Assembly: GCA_013297885.1 (NCBI GenBank)
Contig: JAAFIR010000016.1
Location: 38,145-102,144, forward strand
Source: Leptospirales bacterium
Lineage (GTDB): Bacteria; Spirochaetota; Leptospiria; Leptospirales; Leptospiraceae
Length of the DNA: 64,000 nucleotides
Reading direction: 5' to 3'
Positions 19,304 through 27,728 of this stretch are shown here, piece by piece. Numbering within the stretch: the first letter of the stretch is position 1; every line of letters starts with the position of its first letter. The notes under the pieces were generated by a model. That model did not search any database. It was not told the DNA's origin and saw only the letters and a list, made by a program, of their open reading frames with translations. The position numbers were made by a program, and so were the translations under genes.

Positions 19304-20977
19304 ATGAATTTTTTTAAAAAACTTTTTTTAGTTATTCTGATTTTTTTGAACAATGAATGTAAAAAACCAAATGAAATTGAATCGATCAATCGTTCAAAAC
19401 GAGAAGACATTGATTTATATTTAATACCAAATAAATTTAATATTTTAGAAACTAAATGGCTTAGTACAAGATATGATTCTCATTTTGATAAAAAAGATCT
19501 AATTGAAAATTTACAAAAATATGGAAGAACTATTGCTGATTTAAAAAATAATCCTGAATACAATTTTCGTGAAAAAGATTCTGTAATTACTTTAAACGTT
19601 GGTAAAACCTCTCATTCAACTGCTTATGATTATGATACAAATATTCCAATTATATTTTATGGCAAAAAGTTTTTTTTGGAAAAAGAATTTAAAGAAGAAA
19701 TCCACCAACAAAATATTGTTCCAACTTTAGCTAAAATTTTAAAAATTAGAAATCCAAATGGAGTAGAAACAAAAAGTTTAAACGAAACTTTAAAACCTTC
19801 TTGGTCAGAAAATTTACCAGAAATGATTGTTACAGTAGTAATTGATCAAGGTGGACAACAACTTTACTCAGCTCACCGAGACACTCCAGTTTTTATTAAC
19901 CAATTAAAAAAATCTTCTAGTTATTTTCCAAATGCTAAAGTTGGACATTTAGATGCGCATACTGCAGTGGGTCATGCTGCAATTGGAACTGGAGCTTATC
20001 CAAATAAAAGCTCTGTTGTGGGAAATAGTTTTTTTAGAATCAAAGATGGAAAATTTTTTAAATCTGAAATTTACGCTCTAGAAGATAAAAAAGTTGAACC
20101 AACTGAACTACTCACAGAAACTTTAGCAGATGTATTTGACCATGAACATAAAAATGAATCTGAAGTGGTTTCTCAGTGTTATGCGTTAAGAGCTTCAATT
20201 GGAATGGCTGGGCATGGAAGTTTTCCAATTCCAAATTCAAATTATGTTGGAGATAAAGATTTTGTATATTGGTTGTCTTCTTCAGAAGTTTCTTGGATAA
20301 CTGATAATAGGTACTATTCTCTTCCACAAAATTCTAGCAGATTTAGTCCACTTACCTACTTTCAAACTCATCACAAAGAAGGCTGGGCTGGATTAAAACT
20401 AACTTCAAAAGAAGAAGCAACCAAATCTTGGCCAGTTTTAATGGCTTCTCCTTCAGAAGTAAAAATGGAAACTGATACATTTATCAATGCAATTGAAACT
20501 GAAATTATTGCAAAGAAAAAAAATTTGGACCAACACACAGATTTTGCCTATTTAACCCTCAAAGCATCAGATGCAGCAGGGCATCAATTTGGCTGGGAAT
20601 CAATTGAAGCAAAAGAAACTTTTAAAGAAATTGATAATAATGTAAAAAAAATTTATGAGTTTTTAGAAAAAAATTATGGAGATAAATTTATTTTAATTAT
20701 CACTGCAGATCATGGTTGTGCCCCTCTTCCAGAAATTTCTGGTGGGTCTAGGCTCACAATTGAAGATTTTTTTGAACAAATAAATTCACTTTTACCAAAA
20801 GATAGAGATAAAAATAAAAGTTTAATTAAATTTATGACAGTGGCTCAAATTTCTTTAGATAAAGAAGTCATGAAAGAATTTAATATTTCTGAAGAAAAAA
20901 TTAAAGAAAAGATTTTATCTATAAAAGTAGATAACAAACTTTTTTTTAAAAAACTGTACACCAAAAAAGATTTATGA
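19304..20977 (+). CDS. alkaline-phosphatase-fold lipoprotein (phosphodiesterase/phosphatase)
   Basis: 557 residues starting MNFFKKLFLVILIFLNNEC, a signal peptide with a probable lipobox at Cys19. The rest matches type I phosphodiesterase/nucleotide pyrophosphatase or PafA-like alkaline phosphatases: VTVVIDQGGQQL (first metal Asp), HTAVGHAAIGTGAYP (nucleophile Thr region), SDAAGHQFGWES and ITADHGCAPLPE (remaining metal ligands). It probably releases phosphate from organic esters at the cell envelope. The 3' end overlaps the thioesterase gene by 4 bases, so the two are co-transcribed. Confidence 0.88.
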   Translation: MNFFKKLFLVILIFLNNECKKPNEIESINRSKREDIDLYLIPNKFNILETKWLSTRYDSHFDKKDLIENLQKYGRTIADLKNNPEYNFREKDSVITLNVGKTSHSTAYDYDTNIPIIFYGKKFFLEKEFKEEIHQQNIVPTLAKILKIRNPNGVETKSLNETLKPSWSENLPEMIVTVVIDQGGQQLYSAHRDTPVFINQLKKSSSYFPNAKVGHLDAHTAVGHAAIGTGAYPNKSSVVGNSFFRIKDGKFFKSEIYALEDKKVEPTELLTETLADVFDHEHKNESEVVSQCYALRASIGMAGHGSFPIPNSNYVGDKDFVYWLSSSEVSWITDNRYYSLPQNSSRFSPLTYFQTHHKEGWAGLKLTSKEEATKSWPVLMASPSEVKMETDTFINAIETEIIAKKKNLDQHTDFAYLTLKASDAAGHQFGWESIEAKETFKEIDNNVKKIYEFLEKNYGDKFILIITADHGCAPLPEISGGSRLTIEDFFEQINSLLPKDRDKNKSLIKFMTVAQISLDKEVMKEFNISEEKIKEKILSIKVDNKLFFKKLYTKKDL

Positions 20978-21408
20978 CTTCAATTTCTGACGGATACTTT
21001 GGAATTTATGGAAAAGATGTTGAAAAAGTTTTTAATGATTCGATACAATTAAAAACTTATGGAATGAGACTTGATTTTAAAACAAATGAAATTTTAGTTA
21101 TCATAGACCCTATCATGGAATTTCATCGAGGTGGTGTGGGACGATCTGCAATGAATGGAAGCACAATTGCAGCAGCATTTGATTTAGGAATTGGTATGTC
21201 CATATATCTCACAGAAATCAAAGCAAATGTTGGCTCTGGTGTTGCTAGAATGGAAATCAAATATCATAAACCAGTAGATGGAAATATAGCCATTTTTAAA
21301 TGTAAAATTGAAAGTATCAAAAAAAATTTAGTTTATTGTTCTGGGGTTTTACTTGATGAAAAAGAAAATCTTTGTGCATCTGCTACAGGGACATTGGTTG
21401 TGAAATGA
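20974..21408 (+). CDS. PaaI/YbgC-like hotdog thioesterase
   Basis: 144 residues. The block EFHRGGVGRSAMNGSTIAAA followed by FDLGIG is the hotdog-fold helix region of PaaI-type acyl-CoA thioesterases, and RMEIKYHKPVDGNI is the following strand. The substrate is unknown. The start ATG overlaps the stop of the phosphatase gene (ATGA). Translation coupling is likely, although the two functions show no obvious link. Confidence 0.75.
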   Translation: MTSISDGYFGIYGKDVEKVFNDSIQLKTYGMRLDFKTNEILVIIDPIMEFHRGGVGRSAMNGSTIAAAFDLGIGMSIYLTEIKANVGSGVARMEIKYHKPVDGNIAIFKCKIESIKKNLVYCSGVLLDEKENLCASATGTLVVK

Positions 21409-21444
21409 ATGATTAAATTATAAATTAATTTTTTTTGATTTTTG

Positions 21445-21479
21445 GGGCGAATTTCTAAAATGTTGACGATGTCAACATT
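21445..21479 (+). repeat. structured intergenic element, copy 4 (5' part only)
   Basis: GGGCGAATTTCTAAAA followed by TGTTGAC gat GTCAACA, a perfect 7-base arm 1. The centre (CGGGCTTTTCGCT), arm 2 and the TTTCGC end are all missing. Instead the sequence continues directly into the NHL-repeat relic. It lies 36 bases after the thioesterase stop, in the same orientation. It is either a truncated copy or one cut when the flanking sequence was rearranged. Confidence 0.5.
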
Positions 21480-21838
21480 GCTATCCATTCCCCAGAAGTA
21501 TTTCCAACTAATGAAGTAACTTGAGCTGTCGCAATCTCAATTTTTCTTATTCTAGTCCCTTAACCCAAGCAACTTATAAACTGGTTCCATCAGTAGTAAT
21601 ACCAGCAGGATCTCTAAATCTTGAAGCACTTCCAATACCATTTGTTGCTTTAGGGGAAGATTATGGGTCACGATTTGAATTAGTGATTGGAATTTCTTCT
21701 GAAGTATTATTTTGTAACACAAGCCAAGCAGTGTCCAAATCAGAAACTGTTCCACCAATAGTAAAAGTTGGTACTGGTGTTGAACCTATCCAATCTTGTC
21801 TAATGGCTAGTAAACCCAAAGGGAACGGAAACAAAGAT
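21478..21838 (-). pseudogene. relic of an NHL-repeat (beta-propeller) surface lipoprotein
   Basis: The minus strand reads, in pieces, TPVPTFTIGGTVSDLDTAW then LVLQNNTSEEIPI, a stop, NGIGSASRFRDPAGITTDGT, a stop, and after a frame change IRKIEIATAQVTSLVGNTSG. These are recognisable fragments of the Leptospira-type proteins built from NHL repeats (typical unit: SFNSPYGITTDGTNLYVAD...IRKI). At least two in-frame stops and one frameshift show that it is dead. There is no start or signal peptide. The plus-strand open frame over the same bases (21521-21883) is a shadow of it. Confidence 0.75.
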
Positions 21839-21975
21839 TTTTTTTTTGCGGAGCATAAAAGAAAAATTCTCCAAAACTTTTAATCAGATAATTCTATTCT
21901 TTTTTAAACTTTCTCAACAAATATTTCCAAGAAAAAAAGACTTTCTTAAAATTTTGGGTAATTAAATTTTACAAT

Positions 21976-22809
21976 ATGAATGATTTTCTAAAAAATTTAG
22001 AGCCCTTTTTTATCCCTCGTGAAGTTCCTGTTACTTTTTTTAAAACTTTACTTGAAGCAATTTATAAAATCGAAATCACTGGGGAAGAACATGTTCCAAA
22101 AACTGGTGGGGCTGTTTTAGTTTCTAATCATACTGATAGTTTAGATATTCCAATTCAAGGTGTGTATTTTCCACGAAAAATAACTTTTCTAGGCAAATAT
22201 GAAGTTTTTACACCACAAGAAGCTTTTATACAATTTTTAAATGATAAAAATAATCCTTTGCTTTCACATCCGAATGTTTCAATTTTAAAAAATTTTTTAA
22301 TAGATAGTTTAAATCAAGTTGGTTCTATTTATTCCAAACAACTTCAATTATGGGGCGGAATGCCAATTATCCGAAATTACCATGGAGAAGACGCCAAATC
22401 TGCAGTTAATTATTATGAAGAGCTTGAAAATTATATGGTTTCGATTTTAAAATCAGGTGCAATCATTTCAATTTTTCCTGAAGGAACAAGAACACTATCA
22501 GGTGTAATGGGAAGGTTTAAAGCAATGGCTGCAAAAATCGCAATTAGAGCTGGGGTGCCTTTAATACCAAGTGGAATTTCAGGAGCTTGGAATATGTCCT
22601 CACCAAAAGCAGTTCTATCTGGAAAAGCAAAAAGCACTTTGATTCAATACAATATAGGTGTACCAATTCTTCCTGAAGCATTTCCAAAAGAAGAATCAGA
22701 AAAAAAAGCATCCAAATTGTTAACAGAAGAATTAGAAAAAAGAGTTTATTTTTTAAGTAATCATTCTGAACGAAGAGGAAAGCCAAGAAGATTTGCAACG
22801 AAACTATAA
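21976..22809 (+). CDS. 1-acyl-sn-glycerol-3-phosphate acyltransferase (PlsC family)
   Basis: 277 residues. The catalytic HX4D motif is VSNHTDSLDIP (His52, Asp57) and the glycerol-phosphate-binding motif is IFPEGTRTLSGVMGRFK, followed by AGVPLIPSGISG. It transfers an acyl chain to lysophosphatidate in phospholipid synthesis at the inner membrane. There is an internal insertion of about 50 residues between the two motifs, around the segment LPDKNNPLLSHPNVS-like region, longer than in short PlsC proteins. It is a single gene with no close neighbour on its strand; the 186 bases after it hold no recognisable feature. Confidence 0.88.
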   Translation: MNDFLKNLEPFFIPREVPVTFFKTLLEAIYKIEITGEEHVPKTGGAVLVSNHTDSLDIPIQGVYFPRKITFLGKYEVFTPQEAFIQFLNDKNNPLLSHPNVSILKNFLIDSLNQVGSIYSKQLQLWGGMPIIRNYHGEDAKSAVNYYEELENYMVSILKSGAIISIFPEGTRTLSGVMGRFKAMAAKIAIRAGVPLIPSGISGAWNMSSPKAVLSGKAKSTLIQYNIGVPILPEAFPKEESEKKASKLLTEELEKRVYFLSNHSERRGKPRRFATKL

Positions 22810-22995
22810 TGAGATTAAAAAACTTTTCTTAACTATTAATTTATTTTGCTCAATCATAACTGATAAAATGTTAAAGGGAAAAATTTTTTGAATAATGAGG
22901 AAATGGAAAACTTCTATCTTTTGCACAAATATAAGATAAACCTTCATAATCTTTTTGAAAGTAAAACTTAAAAAAGGAGTTCTAAACTAAAATCT

Positions 22996-23418
22996 ATGTA
23001 TTTATTTTTTAAAGCAATTCACATTATTTCTGTTATCTCTTGGATGGCAGGACTATTTTACATTTGGAGAATTTTTGTTTATCACTCTGAAACTGATTCT
23101 GTAGAAGTAAAAAAAACTCTATCGATTATGGCTGAAAAATTATATCGAATTATCATTAATCCTGCTATGATGGTTTCAGTTTTATTTGGTGGAATTTTAT
23201 TTTATCTTCAGTGGAATTCATTTTCAAACATGATTTGGATTTGGGCAAAAATAGTTTTTGTAGTATTGATGATTGGAAACCAACATATGGCAAATTTTTA
23301 TAGAAAAAAATTGGACTCTGGTGAAAAATTTAATTCTAAAAGATTTAGATTATTAAATGAAGTCCCAACCATTCTAATGATCACAATTGTTTTTTTAGTG
23401 ATTTTTAAATCTTGTTAG
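22996..23418 (+). CDS. hemJ: protoporphyrinogen IX oxidase HemJ-like membrane protein
   Basis: 140 residues with four hydrophobic segments. The amino end FFKAIHIISVISWMAGLFYI matches the HemJ/UPF0093 family, in which the early histidine (His9) binds haem. The family's C-terminal region with Arg/Lys followed by NEVPTILMITIVFLVI is also present. HemJ oxidises protoporphyrinogen IX in haem synthesis at the inner membrane. Its TAG stop shares its last base with the first G of repeat element copy 5. Confidence 0.85.
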   Translation: MYLFFKAIHIISVISWMAGLFYIWRIFVYHSETDSVEVKKTLSIMAEKLYRIIINPAMMVSVLFGGILFYLQWNSFSNMIWIWAKIVFVVLMIGNQHMANFYRKKLDSGEKFNSKRFRLLNEVPTILMITIVFLVIFKSC

Positions 23419-23549
23419 GGCAAATTTTTTTTGTAGCGACTTTGCTAAAGCAATTCACTACAAAAAAAAACGGGCTTTTTCGTGGCTTCGGTCTCTTATC
23501 GGGCTAAAGCCACTAAGAGACTGCTTCGCACCACTACAATCCCTTTTGC
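23418..23549 (+). repeat. structured intergenic element, copy 5
   Basis: GGGCAAATT begins on the last base of the hemJ stop codon. Arm 1 pairs TTTTTTTTGTAG with CTACAAAAAAAA and has an inner TTTGCTAAAGCAA hairpin. The centre is ACGGGCTTTTTCGTGGCTTC. Arm 2 pairs GTCTCTTA with TAAGAGAC, with inner GGCTaaAGCC. It ends CACCACTACAATCCCTTTTGC. The 3' end stops 3 bases before the stop of the convergent sulfatase-fold gene. Confidence 0.8.
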
Positions 23550-23552
23550 TGG

Positions 23553-25790
23553 TCATTCGTGAATATAACCCCAACTTTTTAAAATTGACCGCACTTCTTC
23601 ACCAACAATTTGATTTGCTGTTTCATAAGAATTTTTATTAATACGACTGGGATTATATATCCAAGGTAAATTAGTTTTTTCAATACCAATTGGTCTTTCT
23701 GAAACAGAAATTAGTTTTTCTGAATTTTCTTTATTTCCTTTTAGTACTAATCCCCATTTTCCTACACGATAATTGACTAATTTATTATCTTCATAAATTG
23801 TAATATCAAAACTAGAATCAAATTTTACAGTTTTAATTGTTAATTCTGAAAATTTATCAAATTTATCTCTTTTAAAACTAAGAGTTTTTTTGGACTCAAT
23901 TTCCGTAGAAACTTCTGAGGTTGACCATGCAGAATAAATATCACCTGAAAGAAAAATTTTTCCATAATAAGATTTTTTATCAGGTAAAATAATTTTAAAT
24001 GTATTTAATTCCAATGAATTTTCATTTAAAAGATTTCTATATTTTTTTAAAAGTTCTTTGTCAGAAATTAAATTGATTTTTTCATCAAAATCGTTTTCAA
24101 TATCATATATTTCTTCTAATTCTTTTCCTATCAAAACTCTTCCAGAAATTTCAGAATTTGTATAAAACGGATACCTTCTTATGTATTTAAATTTTTCGGA
24201 ACGTATGGACTCAGAAAGTCTTCCTTCTGTATAAATCAATTTTTCTTTTGCATTATCTAAACCAAAAATATTTGTACTCAAGTCAATCCCTCTGTATTCA
24301 AAACCTCTTTTATTTATATTAGAAAGTCCTAATATAGTTGGAGCTAGACTTAAATGAGAAGTTTGAAAATTTAATTTTTGATTAATAATTTTTTCTTTTT
24401 GTTTTGAACTAGGTTTAATAATTAATGGGACATGAATTTCTTCGTCATAATGAGTTACACCATGACCATATTTTACTCCATTCACACCATTAACCAAAGC
24501 AGTGTGATGGTCTGAAAATAATTCTCCATGATCTGAAGTAATAATTAACATAGTGTTATCATAAAGTTTTTTATCTTTTAGCTTTTTAATTAATTTTCCA
24601 ATTTCAAAATCAACTTGATTTACCTCAGCCAAATATCTTTTAATTGTAGGATTTATTTTGTTTAAATTTTCTTTTGGTGAATTTTTTTCTAGGTTTGATA
24701 AAATAATTTTAGGTGGAGTATAAGGTCCATGTGGAGTATTATAATTGATGTGTAAAAAAAAAGGATTTTCAAATTCTCTATCTAAAAATTCTAAAGATGA
24801 ATTTGTAATTTTTTCAGTGTCATCAATATCTTTTCCAATTTGAATTAATTCATGAAAACCGATATCTAAACCAATTCCAGTATAATCCAAAAAAAATACA
24901 TTATTCATTATACTTGCTGTATAAAATTTTTTTTCTCTTAAAAAATTGATTAAACCTTTTTTTGGACTGGTATAGAATATTTTTTTTTGTTCGGGTCTAA
25001 CTTCAAAATTTGTATTTCCAATTCCTAAATTCGAGGCATATTCTGAATAGAACATAGAAGTCATTGAAGGTTTAGTCCAGTTAGCATTAACAAAATGTGA
25101 AGTAAACAAAATTGATTCTTTAGATATCTCATCTAAATTGGGAGTTGTAAAAAGTAAAGATCCATTTGAACTCAAAGAGTCGTAACGCATAGCATCAACT
25201 ACTATCAAAATAATATTTGAGAATTCTTTTTTTTGGTTTGCGGGAGTTAAAATTGGATGACCCAAAAAAAGGTAAGAATCATTTGAGTTCCATATAAATT
25301 TTAACTTTTTATCTATTCTTAAAATTTTTTTAAATGGATTCCATTTCTCATGATTTTCAACAAGCTCTGAATTTTCTTCATCTAAAATCCCATCAATTTC
25401 AATTGCAAGCCTGCCGGCTTTTTCACCTTTAGCAGATAAAATTCCAAAACATAATTCCAAGTTGTACACATCTTTTTCAATATCAAATTCTATACTCGAA
25501 TTTGGGCTTAATAGAATTGCATCTTTTGATTCATTTTGAAAAATTGTTTTGTCAGTATTAAAAGTAATTTGGGAATTAATAAATCTTTTTTCTGGTAATT
25601 TTGAATAACGTGCAGTATTCTTTTTTAAGTGAAAATTTAAATCTTTTTTTTCATCAAATTTAAACCCAGTTATTTTAGCTTTATCTAATATTCTAGCTAA
25701 GTCAATTGTTTTGGATTCTTTTTTTACAAATTCAACTTCTTTATTTTGACAAGAAAGAAAAAATAAAATCAAAAAAATTCTAAAAGTCAT
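23553..25790 (-). CDS. sulfatase-superfamily lipoprotein with Thr at the nucleophile position
   Basis: 745 residues starting MTFRIFLILFFLSC, a lipobox with Cys14. The alkaline phosphatase/sulfatase fold begins near residue 190: IILIVVDAMRYDSLSSNG, then NANWTKPSMTSMF, HINYNTPHGPYTPP, and IITSDHGELFSDHHTALVNG. Classical sulfatases have Cys/Ser-x-Pro-x-Arg converted to formylglycine. Here the equivalent WTKPSMTS has Thr, as in phosphoethanolamine transferases and LTA-synthase-like enzymes. So a transferase or phosphodiesterase acting on envelope glycans or lipids is more likely than sulfate-ester hydrolysis. The ~190-residue N-terminal and ~180-residue C-terminal parts are not recognised. Confidence 0.8.
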   Translation of the reverse strand: MTFRIFLILFFLSCQNKEVEFVKKESKTIDLARILDKAKITGFKFDEKKDLNFHLKKNTARYSKLPEKRFINSQITFNTDKTIFQNESKDAILLSPNSSIEFDIEKDVYNLELCFGILSAKGEKAGRLAIEIDGILDEENSELVENHEKWNPFKKILRIDKKLKFIWNSNDSYLFLGHPILTPANQKKEFSNIILIVVDAMRYDSLSSNGSLLFTTPNLDEISKESILFTSHFVNANWTKPSMTSMFYSEYASNLGIGNTNFEVRPEQKKIFYTSPKKGLINFLREKKFYTASIMNNVFFLDYTGIGLDIGFHELIQIGKDIDDTEKITNSSLEFLDREFENPFFLHINYNTPHGPYTPPKIILSNLEKNSPKENLNKINPTIKRYLAEVNQVDFEIGKLIKKLKDKKLYDNTMLIITSDHGELFSDHHTALVNGVNGVKYGHGVTHYDEEIHVPLIIKPSSKQKEKIINQKLNFQTSHLSLAPTILGLSNINKRGFEYRGIDLSTNIFGLDNAKEKLIYTEGRLSESIRSEKFKYIRRYPFYTNSEISGRVLIGKELEEIYDIENDFDEKINLISDKELLKKYRNLLNENSLELNTFKIILPDKKSYYGKIFLSGDIYSAWSTSEVSTEIESKKTLSFKRDKFDKFSELTIKTVKFDSSFDITIYEDNKLVNYRVGKWGLVLKGNKENSEKLISVSERPIGIEKTNLPWIYNPSRINKNSYETANQIVGEEVRSILKSWGYIHE

Positions 25791-25961
25791 TAGTCTAATT
25801 TAACAACACAAAGTAAATTGCAATAATTGTTTTTTTATTTTCTAACTCTAAGGTTGTAATCATTTCTTCAGAAAATCTTTATTTTGAATTGAAAAATTTT
25901 TTATTATCTAGATTTTATATACAAATCTAAAATTACAAAGCTTAGAAATTTTTAAACGCTA

Positions 25962-26114
25962 GCGAAAACGATCAACTCGAGGTAAAAATTTTGTAATTCA
26001 TACTTACTAAGTGACTAGCAAAATTTTTACCAGAGAGGCGAGCGTGTTTTTTTTGTTGGCTGATAACTTCTAATGTTAGGATTTGAAGTAAATCTGCCAA
26101 AAAAAAATTCGCCC
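25962..26114 (-). repeat. structured intergenic element, copy 6
   Basis: Read on the minus strand: GGGCGAATTTTTTTTTGGC, a loop containing ACTTC...GAAGT, then GCCAACAAAAAAAACACG, the centre region CTCGCCTCT, arm 2 pairing GGTAAAAATTTTG with CAAAATTTTTACC, and the end GATCGTTTTCGC. It starts 26 bases after the stop of the minus-strand LysM-FecR gene. The remainder of the 25791-26140 gap is AT-rich; the sulfatase promoter would lie near 25800, but no clear site is seen. Confidence 0.72.
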
Positions 26115-26140
26115 ATTTTAATTCTTTATCTATAAAAAAA

Positions 26141-26917
26141 TTAGTTTTGTTTAATCACTGGTTTAATTTTTACTTTTTGAAGAATTTTTTGTGGTTCAGC
26201 TGGAGCTTCTCCTTTTTTTACAGTTGTAACAAATCCTTCTGGAACTTCTACGATTTTTCCTTGAGCCCCGACTTGAATTAAACCTTTTGTACAGGAATAT
26301 GTGTCTAAACCATCTTTGTCAGTTGAAGAAGTAAATTCAGTTCCTCTAACCCCAGCTACAGCAGTTTGGGTCACAACATTAAATTTGGGTTCTTTAGTTT
26401 CTTTGGAATGAGTTAAAAATTTAATAAAAGTTTCACCCACTGAAAGATGAATTGATTTTACTTTTTCTTGTTTAACTTTCATAATTGTATTTTCTTTTAC
26501 TTGAACCATAACTTTTGGATCATCAAAAAAATAAATATCAGCAGATGAAGTTTCTTTTGTTATTATTGTATCATCATTTGCAAATAATTGATTTAGCTCT
26601 GCCTCTTTCCAATCAGTGTCATTTTCTTTTTTAAATTTTACTATTCCTAATTTTTTTGATAGTTTAGCAATATTTTTTACTTCAACTTTTTTTTTAGCTA
26701 AATGATCAGGAATTTTTAAAGTCATTCCCGGAACAATTTTATTTGGATTATCAACTTTATTGTATTGTAATAATTCTCTCCATTTTGAAGGATCAGATAA
26801 ATATTCTTTGGAAATTTTGGATAATGTATCCCCTGATTGCACTTTATACTCTATTAATTCTTCTGAATAGATAAAAATAGTAATCAGTAAAATAAATATA
26901 AACTTGACTTTTTTCAT
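26141..26917 (-). CDS. exported LysM-FecR domain protein (paralogue 1)
   Basis: 258 residues with a cleavable signal peptide (MKKVKFIFILLITIFIYSEE). A LysM domain follows (YKVQSGDTLSKISKEYLSDP to VPGMTLKIPDHL, residues ~24-72), which would bind peptidoglycan. The second half is a FecR-type domain: ADIYFFDDPKVMVQVKENT, LSVGETFIKFL, and TAVAGVRGTEF, the family hallmark. FecR domains outside iron signalling are common in Leptospira exported proteins, and their role is not established. A good TTAGGAG lies before the start. It is a paralogue of 27729-28499 on the other side of the response-regulator gene. Confidence 0.88.
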   Translation of the reverse strand: MKKVKFIFILLITIFIYSEELIEYKVQSGDTLSKISKEYLSDPSKWRELLQYNKVDNPNKIVPGMTLKIPDHLAKKKVEVKNIAKLSKKLGIVKFKKENDTDWKEAELNQLFANDDTIITKETSSADIYFFDDPKVMVQVKENTIMKVKQEKVKSIHLSVGETFIKFLTHSKETKEPKFNVVTQTAVAGVRGTEFTSSTDKDGLDTYSCTKGLIQVGAQGKIVEVPEGFVTTVKKGEAPAEPQKILQKVKIKPVIKQN

Positions 26918-26932
26918 AATAAAAACTCCTAA

Positions 26933-26946
26933 TATAGTATACTATA
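26933..26946. promoter_or_regulatory. 14-base perfect palindrome in a divergent promoter region
   Basis: TATAGTATACTATA is perfectly self-complementary. It lies 16 bases upstream of the minus-strand LysM-FecR start, next to that gene's Shine-Dalgarno sequence, and 113 bases upstream of the response-regulator start. It could be an operator for a dimeric regulator or simply overlap a TATACT -10 box. A short AT palindrome in AT-rich DNA can also arise by chance. Confidence 0.3.
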
Positions 26947-27059
26947 ATCTTTTACTTTTTCCACAATTTATTCACGAATATTTAGTTAAACATTAAATTA
27001 TTCTTTACAAATCTAAATACTATGTAAAGCTAGCTCTAGTTTTAGTAAAGAGGAACTAG

Positions 27060-27689
27060 ATGAAGGTAATTATAGCAGACGATCATGAATTGATCAGAAA
27101 AGCAATGGGAATAGTTTTACAAAAAATTCCAAATGCATCTATTGTTGCAGAGGCAACAACTGGAGATGAACTATTTGAAGTATTAAAAAAACATCCATGT
27201 GATATTTTATGTTTAGATATCTATATGCCTAAGTTTAAGTTTTTTGAAGCATTAGTATTATGTAAAAAAATCAACAAAAATATTAAAATTATTGTTCAAA
27301 CTTCAATTGATGATCCATTTTTATTAAAAAAAATGTTAAAAGAAGATCTGCATGGAATTATTCTAAAAAGTGATCCTTCAGATATCATTGGAATTGCTTT
27401 TAGAACAGTTTATAATGGTAGAACTTTTTATTCCCCTACTATACAAGATTTAATAAATAAAGATTATATTGGTTCTTTACACCCAAATAAGTTAATTGAT
27501 GTTCTAACTCCCCAAGAGAAAAAAGTTATGGCTTTAGTTGCTCGAGGTTATAAGAACAAAGATATTGCTAAAGAATTAGAAGTTCAAGAATTTACTGTTG
27601 ACTTCCATAAAAAAAATATAAAAAATAAAATGAATATTAGCTCAAATGCAGAAATGACTAGACTTGCAATTGAGCATAGTTTAATCTAG
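27060..27689 (+). CDS. NarL/FixJ-family response regulator
   Basis: 209 residues: receiver domain (IIADDHELIRKAM with acidic Asp7/Asp8; phospho-acceptor Asp53 in CLDIYMPKF; Lys in ILKSDPSD) and a LuxR-type helix-turn-helix (LTPQEKKVMALVARGYKNK to SSNAEMTRLAIEHSL). It is a DNA-binding transcription regulator activated by phosphorylation. A GAGGA sequence sits 7 bases before the ATG inside a small CTAGTT/AACTAG stem. The hybrid histidine kinase at 29595 is the likely partner, but transfer through another protein cannot be excluded. Confidence 0.93.
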   Translation: MKVIIADDHELIRKAMGIVLQKIPNASIVAEATTGDELFEVLKKHPCDILCLDIYMPKFKFFEALVLCKKINKNIKIIVQTSIDDPFLLKKMLKEDLHGIILKSDPSDIIGIAFRTVYNGRTFYSPTIQDLINKDYIGSLHPNKLIDVLTPQEKKVMALVARGYKNKDIAKELEVQEFTVDFHKKNIKNKMNISSNAEMTRLAIEHSLI

Positions 27690-27697
27690 TATTTAGG

Positions 27698-27718
27698 TGG
27701 CTAAATTTACTTTAGCCA
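27698..27718 (+). terminator. short hairpin, possible weak terminator
   Basis: TGGCTAAA tttac TTTAGCCA forms a perfect 8-base stem between the response-regulator gene and the second LysM-FecR gene. The following bases (AGTTTATATT) give only a poor T-tract, so it may instead cause partial termination or protect mRNA ends within one transcript. Confidence 0.35.
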
Positions 27719-27728
27719 AGTTTATATT

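Noticed and set aside
20112..20327. Minus-strand ORF inside the phosphatase gene and similar ORFs in other genes
   Set aside because: Low-complexity translations opposite well-supported coding sequence; treated as shadows.
21521..21883. Plus-strand open frame of 120 residues
   Set aside because: It is antisense to recognisable NHL-repeat fragments on the minus strand and has no homologous look of its own.
23418..23549. Element arms as ordinary Rho-independent terminators
   Set aside because: Arms do form stems, but the conserved ends and centre, the two-arm layout and the lack of a consistent T-tract after a single GC stem do not fit a simple terminator. A role in termination is still possible and is noted in the findings.
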